Shown: positions 1-4,584 of the stretch, piece by piece | How the letters are laid out: each line of letters opens with the position of its first letter | How positions within the stretch are numbered: position 1 is the stretch's first letter | Assembly: GCF_949298305.1 (NCBI RefSeq) | Contig: NZ_CASFWU010000126.1 | Coordinates: 1-6,320, forward strand | Direction of reading: 5' to 3' | DNA: 6,320 nucleotides | DNA from: an uncultured Bacteroides sp. | GTDB taxonomy: Bacteria > Bacteroidota > Bacteroidia > Bacteroidales > Bacteroidaceae | Translations under genes and position numbers: made by a program | Notes under the pieces: generated by a model | What the model was told of the DNA's origin: nothing | Database searches by the model: none | The model's input: only the letters and a program-made list of their open reading frames with translations

Positions 1-2135
1 ACGCTGCGGAAGCTGGAATACTCGTTCGTCACCCACTGATGCTCGTAGCGTATCTGCGGACAGGGCATGGAGGTCTGGAGGATGTCGCGGCACCAGGCGG
101 TGAGCACGGCATTGCCGCCGAGGAAGGTGTAGCGTAGCGTGGCCGACAGGTCGCCGCACGGGGGAATGTCGTAGATGCCCTGGATGGCGCGGCCTTGCAG
201 ACGTCCGTCGATGGTCAGCCGGATGTCGGGCTTGCGGCTCAGGGTGAAGGTGTTGTTCAGCACGGCGATGCCAAGCAGACGGTGGCGGTCGAAGGGCAGG
301 TCGTAGAAGTCGCTGTCTTTCTGCCGCATCCACAGACCGATGAGGGTGAGGCGCGAGTCGAGCCAACGCCCGGCCTTGAAGGGGACGGAGGCCTGGAGGC
401 CGGCCTGCTGCTCGAAGTCGAAGTTCAGGTATTTGTACAGCTCCAGCAGCTCGTCGGGCGACTGGTAGAGCGTCTGTACGGCACGGTTCTTGGTGTGGTT
501 GAACCAGGCGCGGAAGACGTACTTCGACTTCAGGATGTAGGTCAGCGAGGTAGAATAGTCAATCTCGGGCTTCAGCAACGGGTTGCCGTGTATCTCGCTG
601 TATCCGCCGCCCAGGTAGGAGACGACATCCTGCACGGCCCAATAGCCGGGATAGCTCTTGTCGCTGCTGAAGTTGAGCTGGAGGATGTGGCCGTCGGCGG
701 GCAGGTAGGTCAGGTTGAGGACGGGATAGACGTCCCACTCGTCCCACACGGGTGTCTGGTAGCGTTCCGCAGCCAGTGAGAAGTCCGTCATCAGTTTCTG
801 TCCGAACGACTTGCTGAAGCCGGCATAGAGGTTGAGCGTCTGTTCGCGGCGGCGTGAGCGGACGTCGTTCAGTGGACGAGTGGATTTCAGTTGACGAGTT
901 GACGAGGCATCAGACCACAAGGAGCTTATCCTTTCGTCAATTTGTCCCCTTGTCAACTCGTCAATTTGTCCCCTCGTCAACTCTTCATACGTCTGGTACG
1001 AGTTGTCCACCGTCGTAGTATAAACCGCCCCGTAGTTCAGCCCCCAACCGTCCTTCAGCTGATGCTCCTGTGCGAGGAAGAACTTCCAGGCATTGATACG
1101 CTGCCCGTCTTCGGTATAGAAGTCGAGGGCATCATCGCCCATGCGGCTATGCAGCAGCTGGTTGCCGGGGGCGTTGTACCACGTGAACTCCACGCCCGCT
1201 TTCAGTCCGATGGGGGCCTGATAGTCCAGGCGACCGTTGTGCAGCCACGAGGTCTGTTCGCTCAGGCTTTCGGCCGTCTGCGTGCCCGTAGAGTGCTGTC
1301 GGGTGTGGCTCGTTGCATACGCTCCGTTGTAGACGAAACTCAGCGAGTGGTTCTCGGTCAGCGTGTAGTCCGTGCCCAGGCGGAAGCTGTGGGTGTGGCT
1401 GCGGGCGCGCATCTCCTCGTAGTTGTCGATGAGATGCGTCGAACCGTCGGCCTGCTGCCAGTGGCGGGCTTCCTTGTCGGTGGTGTTGAAGCTCTCGCCA
1501 TGTGTGTGAGAGTAAAGAAAGTCTGTCGAGAACCTTTGACCATTATATAAGATGGAGGCACGCTCCTCGAACGAGGCTTCGTGTTCCTGATTGTACTTTC
1601 CATAGACTTCGCCCTGCACCACGCCGGGGTCGCCGATGCGGTGGCGCAGGCGGACATTGATCATTGCTCCGCGTACCTGATAGCGGGCAGGCGCGTTGTA
1701 CATCACTTCGACGCGTTCGATGCGGTCGGCAGGCAACGATTTCAGCAAGGCGTACAGCTGCGCACCGCTCATGTTGGTCACCTTGCCATCCAGCACGACG
1801 GTGACCGCCTGCATGCCCAGCGTCAGCGCACCGTCCTGCTCCATCACGCCGGGCAGTTCTTTCAGAGCTTCGTAGACGTTATCCACGGGGCGGCCTTCAA
1901 TCATCCGCGGCAGGTCGTACTCCAGCTTGCCCGCCGAGGCCTTGACCACGGGGCGTTCACCCACCACCATCACCTCGGGCAAGTTGCGGTAGAGGCTGTC
2001 CATGCGGGCATCGCCCGTCAGGAGGCTGTCGGCCGACAGCGTACGCGTGTTTTCTTTTTCCAGATTCTCCTGGGCGGAGAGCGGCAGAGCCAGCAGGAGG
2101 CAACTTGCCGCCAGCAATGTGCTTCGTTTCATCAT
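1..2135 (-). CDS. TonB-dependent receptor, outer membrane beta-barrel family (partial, C-terminus beyond window)
   Basis: The minus strand is open from ATG 2135 to the window edge: 711 codons with no stop. The protein starts with a signal peptide (MMKRSTLLAASCLLLALPLSA, likely cut near residue 21). There is no N-terminal carboxypeptidase-like domain. A plug domain follows at about residues 52-165, with the landmarks LKELPGV, VVLDGKVTNMSGAQL, LPADRIERVEV and a degenerate NAPARYQVRGAMINVRLR. The rest is a beta-barrel with alternating aromatic strands, including the family-typical SYPGYWAVQDVVSYLGGGY and IHGNPLLKPEIDY (about residues 490-530). This matches the OMP_b-brl_3 group of TonB-linked outer-membrane proteins, distinct from SusC. 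Such proteins take up a ligand across the outer membrane using TonB energy; the substrate cannot be told. The segment TAWCRDILQTSMP near the left edge suggests only some 20-50 residues are missing. Residues 385-about 423 come from an in-frame repeat cluster. ATGs at 2135 and 2132 are both possible starts. Confidence 0.93.
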   Translation of the reverse strand, partial: MMKRSTLLAASCLLLALPLSAQENLEKENTRTLSADSLLTGDARMDSLYRNLPEVMVVGERPVVKASAGKLEYDLPRMIEGRPVDNVYEALKELPGVMEQDGALTLGMQAVTVVLDGKVTNMSGAQLYALLKSLPADRIERVEVMYNAPARYQVRGAMINVRLRHRIGDPGVVQGEVYGKYNQEHEASFEERASILYNGQRFSTDFLYSHTHGESFNTTDKEARHWQQADGSTHLIDNYEEMRARSHTHSFRLGTDYTLTENHSLSFVYNGAYATSHTRQHSTGTQTAESLSEQTSWLHNGRLDYQAPIGLKAGVEFTWYNAPGNQLLHSRMGDDALDFYTEDGQRINAWKFFLAQEHQLKDGWGLNYGAVYTTTVDNSYQTYEELTRGQIDELTRGQIDERISSLWSDASSTRQLKSTRPLNDVRSRRREQTLNLYAGFSKSFGQKLMTDFSLAAERYQTPVWDEWDVYPVLNLTYLPADGHILQLNFSSDKSYPGYWAVQDVVSYLGGGYSEIHGNPLLKPEIDYSTSLTYILKSKYVFRAWFNHTKNRAVQTLYQSPDELLELYKYLNFDFEQQAGLQASVPFKAGRWLDSRLTLIGLWMRQKDSDFYDLPFDRHRLLGIAVLNNTFTLSRKPDIRLTIDGRLQGRAIQGIYDIPPCGDLSATLRYTFLGGNAVLTAWCRDILQTSMPCPQIRYEHQWVTNEYSSFRS
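870..983. repeat. In-frame short-repeat cluster inside the receptor gene
   Basis: Two 24-bp direct copies lie head to tail at 936-959 and 960-983 and differ at one base (T951 versus C975). On the minus strand each encodes ELTRGQID (residues 385-392 and 393-400). At the other end are degenerate 8-bp units: CAGTGGAC 870-877, GAGTGGAT 878-885, CAGTTGAC 888-895, GAGTTGAC 896-903. The two ends are inverted: GAGTTGACGAGG (896-907) is the perfect reverse complement of 972-983, with 64 bp between. The frame is kept throughout, and the 24-bp unit (3 x 8 bp) lets copy number change without a frameshift. The encoded segment is polar and charged and lies between two predicted strands (WGLNYGAVYT before, QTLNLYAGFSKSFG after), so it probably sits in a loop. 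Confidence 0.85.
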
Positions 2136-2197
2136 TTTTCGTGTCACGTTATATCTTATAAAATGTTTCCAGGCAAGGGAGAAATCTGAAAGCAGTA

Positions 2198-2318
2198 GTT
2201 TCAAAAGAGTTTCATGGCTTGAAACCATCAGTTTCGAGGCTTGAAACTATCAGTTTCCTACGTTGAAACCATCGGTTTCAAGGCTTGAAACCCAACGCTT
2301 CCTCAGGCGAAACCAACG
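2198..2318. repeat. 22-bp palindromic minisatellite in the receptor leader
   Basis: Five adjoining 22-bp units occupy 2209-2230, 2231-2252, 2253-2274, 2275-2296 and 2297-2318. An 11-bp half unit (GTTTCAAAAGA, 2198-2208) comes before them. Each unit is a 17-bp imperfect palindrome, GTTTC-N7-GAAAC, plus a 5-nt linker (CATCA, TATCA, CATCG, CCAAC, CAACG). Unit 4 has perfect 8-bp arms (GTTTCAAG and CTTGAAAC) around one central base. Units 1 and 2 have one arm mismatch each, and units 3 and 5 are decayed. If the receptor is transcribed from the box at 2366-2373, the array lies in its 5' untranslated leader and could form serial hairpins in the RNA. The spacing is far too short for a CRISPR array. 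Confidence 0.9.
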
Positions 2319-2365
2319 GGCAGCTGCGGGAACCCCTGTCGCCTTCCTTCTTTCCTTAGCCGCCA

Positions 2366-2373
2366 CAAAGGTA
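2366..2373 (-). promoter_or_regulatory. Putative Bacteroidetes -7 box for the receptor gene
   Basis: TACCTTTG on the minus strand fits the Bacteroidetes -7 consensus TAnnTTTG. No TTG-type -33 box is visible 19-22 nt upstream, where the terminator hairpin lies instead. Transcription from here would give a leader of about 220 nt containing the palindromic array. No better match to TAnnTTTG lies nearer the receptor start. Confidence 0.4.
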
Positions 2374-2383
2374 GGCAGAAACG

Positions 2384-2409
2384 AAAAAAGCCCGCGTTAC
2401 CGCAGGCTT
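2384..2409 (-). terminator. Intrinsic terminator downstream of the CAT-like gene
   Basis: Read on the minus strand, AAGCCTGCG, loop GTAA and CGCGGGCTT form a 9-bp stem (one G-U pair) that runs directly into a T tract. On the plus strand the same position is a C-A mismatch and no T run follows, so it is oriented for minus-strand transcripts. It lies about 128 bp past the stop of the CAT-like gene and just before the receptor promoter box, and so separates the two units. Confidence 0.75.
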
Positions 2410-2474
2410 ACGAAGTCTTATCGAGTGTTACCGGATAGCAGGGAAGACGGTGAAGCATGTGTCGGATACCTCTT

Positions 2475-2513
2475 TTCTGTGGTCATCTGTAAACTCTGTG
2501 TCATCGGTGTGCC
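2475..2513. repeat. Degenerate ~10-bp CTGT/GTGT repeat
   Basis: TCTGTGG, TCATCTGTAAA, CTCTGTG and TCATCGGTGTG follow one another with CTGT/GTGT cores about 9-10 bp apart. It resembles the decayed CATCTGTGT-type tandem repeats seen in many bacterial intergenic regions. Only about four divergent units are present, so this is a weak call. Confidence 0.35.
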
Positions 2514-2536
2514 ATCCATCCACTTTGATGCAGTTT

Positions 2537-3196
2537 CTACAAGGCGCCGATTTCCTTCAGATACTGCTCTATCTTCTGGAAGAACAGCGAAAGGTGAAAG
2601 CCATCGACAAAAGCATGGTTCACATAAATGGACAGCGGCATCACCAACCGGCCTTCGCGGGTGACGGCCTTGCCGGCAGTCATCAAAGGATAGTTGCAGG
2701 CATTGCCCGCTTCGGCCAACGTATAAGTGATGGATGTGAAATACATGCCGGGCACGGCACTCAGATGCACCACATCGTAGTCGCCCTGAGCCATCAGTGT
2801 CTTCTCGGCGCCATAGGGGTCGCCGTCGGGCGGAATATGGGTAATCAGTTGATGGGCTTCGGCATAAAAGTCTGCAAAACTTTCGTGATAGGGAATGCGC
2901 AGGGTGAAGAACGTACGGCCGGGCACGGCAATCGGTGTAATGATGTCCACACGATCGTGAAAGACAACCTGCTTCTGCTTGTCAATGCGGTAACGCAACT
3001 CGTCCACTTCGTTGGCAGCACGTACCACGGCATAAAGGTAATAGAGGAAGAAAGACTGTCCCCGGTGTTTGGCCGCCTCGCGGGCTTCGGTACAGTCGAT
3101 TTCGGTAGCCACGGCATACCACGAACTGACAAAAGTCTCAAAAAAACGATAGTTGTCGCGACGCATCCAAGTGTCTACATCAATGATATGTTTCAT
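2537..3196 (-). CDS. Chloramphenicol acetyltransferase (CAT)-family protein
   Basis: The 219-aa product has the usual CAT length and fold landmarks: WMRRDNYRFFETF near the N-terminus, SAVPGMYFTS at residues 146-155, and the C-terminal active-site motif YVNHAFVDGFH at 191-201. His194 and Asp198 match the catalytic His195 and Asp199 of classical CAT, and Ser146 matches Ser148. Classical enzymes read Q-V-H-H here; this one reads Y-V-N-H, so the first His is Asn and the Gln is Tyr. The Trp of SALPW-type motifs is Gly150. CAT transfers acetyl from acetyl-CoA to the 3-hydroxyl of chloramphenicol as a cytoplasmic trimer. The altered pocket makes drug resistance uncertain, and another small hydroxyl substrate is possible. 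ATG 3196 is chosen because an upstream in-frame ATG (3259) lies above the promoter at 3225-3256. The gene is divergent from the sugar acetyltransferase. Confidence 0.9.
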   Translation of the reverse strand: MKHIIDVDTWMRRDNYRFFETFVSSWYAVATEIDCTEAREAAKHRGQSFFLYYLYAVVRAANEVDELRYRIDKQKQVVFHDRVDIITPIAVPGRTFFTLRIPYHESFADFYAEAHQLITHIPPDGDPYGAEKTLMAQGDYDVVHLSAVPGMYFTSITYTLAEAGNACNYPLMTAGKAVTREGRLVMPLSIYVNHAFVDGFHLSLFFQKIEQYLKEIGAL

Positions 3197-3224
3197 AATG
3201 CTTCTTTGTTTTGTGATTTGACGG

Positions 3225-3256
3225 CAAAGATAGGCTTTTTGATGTTTCTCCTCAAA
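3225..3256 (-). promoter_or_regulatory. Promoter of the CAT-like gene
   Basis: On the minus strand a -33 TTTG (3253-3256) is followed after 20 nt by the -7 box TATCTTTG (3225-3232). Both fit the Bacteroidetes housekeeping-sigma pattern. The predicted transcript starts near 3218, about 22 nt before ATG 3196, which settles the choice of start codon. Confidence 0.7.
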
Positions 3257-3295
3257 CACAATCTGTAAGATGGGTACAAAAATCCGGTATCGGGG

Positions 3296-3328
3296 TTGTC
3301 CTGTTTGCCTGCTGACGCGTTATCTTTG
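3296..3328 (+). promoter_or_regulatory. Promoter of the sugar acetyltransferase-flavodoxin operon
   Basis: TTG at 3296-3298 is followed after 22 nt by TATCTTTG at 3321-3328, the same -7 octamer as the divergent promoter. Transcription would begin near 3335. This excludes the upstream in-frame ATG at 3270 and favours starts at 3345 or 3357. Confidence 0.65.
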
Positions 3329-3344
3329 CATTGAATATCAAACT

Positions 3345-3929
3345 ATGGACAGAATTATGACTATCGAAAGTTTTAAAGAATTTGTAAAGACACGCCGCCC
3401 CTTGGATACTGAAGAAATCAAAGGATTCATGGATGACATGAGCAACGAGGCAAGGCGCATCACTTTCCAACTAAACACTTCATATAAGAATCCTGAAGAA
3501 GTACGCCGCCTGTTGTCCCTGCTGTTCGGTTACAACGTTCCCGATTCGCTCCGTGTGTTCCCGCCCTTTTATACGGACTTCGGCAAGAACATTACAGTAG
3601 GCGAAAATGTCTTCATCAATGCATGTTGTCACTTTCAGGACCACGGCGGAGTGACGCTGGGCGATGGTTGTCAGATAGGGCACAACGTGGTGTTTGCTAC
3701 GCTCAATCATGAACTGGCTCCCGAGAGGCGGCACGTCACCCTGCCTGCTCCCATTGTCTTGGGTCGTAATGTTTGGGTTGGCTCCAATGCCACCATCCTC
3801 TCCGGAGTGACCATTGGCGACAATGCCGTCGTGGCGGCCGGTGCCGTGGTGACGAAAGATGTACCTTCCGACGCTGTGGTGGGCGGAGTGCCTGCCCGGT
3901 TTATTAAATCCATTATCCCGACATCCTAA
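3345..3929 (+). CDS. Hexapeptide-repeat sugar O-acetyltransferase (LacA/Maa/NodL type)
   Basis: The 194-aa product begins with a helical segment resembling the maltose-acetyltransferase (Mac) domain (about residues 10-60). A left-handed beta-helix of hexapeptide repeats follows: ITVGENVFINACC, VTLGDGCQIGHNVVF, IVLGRNVWVGSNATILSGVTIGDNAVVAAGAVV. The end is family-typical: DVPSDAVVGGVPARFIK. His122 in ATLNHELAPERR fits the position of the catalytic histidine of galactoside and maltose acetyltransferases. The family moves acetyl from acetyl-CoA to a sugar hydroxyl as a cytoplasmic trimer. The true acceptor cannot be told, and related serine or xenobiotic acetyltransferases share the fold. ATG 3345 is the longest start compatible with the promoter. 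ATG 3357 (MTIESFKEF) is also plausible and would give a leader of about 22 nt, like that of the divergent gene. The flavodoxin starts 16 nt after the stop. Confidence 0.9.
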   Translation: MDRIMTIESFKEFVKTRRPLDTEEIKGFMDDMSNEARRITFQLNTSYKNPEEVRRLLSLLFGYNVPDSLRVFPPFYTDFGKNITVGENVFINACCHFQDHGGVTLGDGCQIGHNVVFATLNHELAPERRHVTLPAPIVLGRNVWVGSNATILSGVTIGDNAVVAAGAVVTKDVPSDAVVGGVPARFIKSIIPTS

Positions 3930-3945
3930 CATCCCATATCCGATT

Positions 3946-4509
3946 ATGTATAAACGATTATTCACCTGGCTGGCAGTGGCAGGCGTTGCTCTTGCTCTGC
4001 AAGCCCAAAACCGAGAACAAAACATGAAACCGTCAGACAATCTTAAAACCTTCGTAACCTACTTTTCGGCTACCGGCAACACAGCCCGGGCTGCCCGCCT
4101 GATAGCTGCTGCAACCGGTGCCGACCTGTATGAAATCCGTCCCGCACAGCCTTATACCGAGAAAGACCTTGACTGGCACGATGCCCACTCGCGCAGTTCG
4201 GTCGAGATGAACGACCCGAAGGCACGCCCTGCACTTCGGACACCTCAAGCCAATGTCGGGAATTACGATGTGATATTCATCGGTTATCCCATCTGGTGGG
4301 ACCTTGCACCGAGAATCATCAACACTTTTATTGAAAGTCATAACCTGAAGGGCAAGACAGTAATTCCCTTTGCCACTTCGGGCGGCAGTTCGATAAGTCA
4401 CAGTGCCGCTACGTTGAAGAAGGAATATCCCGACCTGAACTGGAAAGACGGAAAGCTTCTGAACAGGGCCAACGAAAAGACGGTGCGCGAATGGGTGGAG
4501 GGACTGTAG
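3946..4509 (+). CDS. Flavodoxin-family protein with N-terminal signal peptide
   Basis: The 187-aa product starts with MYKRLFTWLAVAGVALALQA, a positively charged end followed by a hydrophobic core. This looks like a Sec signal peptide cut near residue 20, with no lipobox cysteine. The rest is a short flavodoxin fold (Flavodoxin_4-like). VTYFSATGNTARAARLI carries the phosphate-binding loop S-A-T-G-N-T at 41-46. YDVIFIGYPIWWDLAPRI (about 107-123) contributes aromatic residues near the isoalloxazine site, and VIPFATSGGSSI (139-150) forms the third FMN-contact loop. Flavodoxins carry electrons on FMN; the partner is unknown. An in-frame ATG at 4024 (MKPSDNLKTF) lies just after the signal peptide and would give a 161-aa cytosolic form. 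The gene is probably co-transcribed with the sugar acetyltransferase. No promoter is visible in the 16-nt gap. Confidence 0.9.
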   Translation: MYKRLFTWLAVAGVALALQAQNREQNMKPSDNLKTFVTYFSATGNTARAARLIAAATGADLYEIRPAQPYTEKDLDWHDAHSRSSVEMNDPKARPALRTPQANVGNYDVIFIGYPIWWDLAPRIINTFIESHNLKGKTVIPFATSGGSSISHSAATLKKEYPDLNWKDGKLLNRANEKTVREWVEGL

Positions 4510-4551
4510 CCCCACATTCGCAGAAGTGTTATTTAGTCTTACCGAATATCA

Positions 4552-4584
4552 GGGGATAAGGATTAACTCTGTATCTTTATCCCC
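4552..4584. promoter_or_regulatory. Inverted repeat abutting the histidine kinase start codon
   Basis: GGGGATAA (4552-4559) and TTATCCCC (4577-4584) are perfect 8-bp arms separated by 17 nt, and the right arm ends exactly at the ATG. The right arm overlaps a near-match to the -7 box (TATCTTTA, 4572-4579), for which no -33 element is visible. A transcript starting there would be almost leaderless. The site could be an operator or, if transcription begins upstream, an RNA hairpin at the translation start. The function is inferred from position only. Confidence 0.45.

Larger units (their letters stand above)
2136..2536. other. Gene-free interval between receptor and CAT-like gene
   Basis: This 401-bp stretch has no convincing gene. 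From right to left, the direction of minus-strand transcription, it holds a degenerate ~10-bp repeat, an intrinsic terminator, a TACCTTTG promoter box and a 22-bp palindromic minisatellite. Open frames on the plus strand across it have no family signature and overlap these non-coding elements. Confidence 0.7.

Noticed and set aside
195..2189. Long plus-strand open frames opposite the receptor (195-779, 942-1550, 1581-2189)
   Set aside because: They are antisense shadows of the GC-rich receptor gene. The minus frame carries a signal peptide, plug and barrel motifs; these frames show no family signature.
2198..2318. CRISPR array
   Set aside because: The regular GTTTC...GAAAC pattern recalls CRISPR repeats, but the repeats are 17 bp with 5-nt similar linkers, so there are no true spacers, and no cas genes are near.
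3197..3259. Longer start for the CAT-like gene at 3259
   Set aside because: It would begin upstream of the -33/-7 promoter at 3225-3256. The shorter product has the usual 219-aa length.
2263..3268. Plus-strand frames 2263-2664 and 2450-3268
   Set aside because: They cross the palindromic array and terminator or lie antisense to the clear CAT-like gene, and their translations look like no known family.
3264..3278. Operator palindrome TGTA-N7-TACA between the divergent promoters
   Set aside because: Four-base arms are easily expected by chance and no flanking symmetry supports it.
3859..3945. Longer start for the flavodoxin at 3859
   Set aside because: It would overlap the acetyltransferase gene by about 70 bp and bury the clear signal peptide that begins at 3946.
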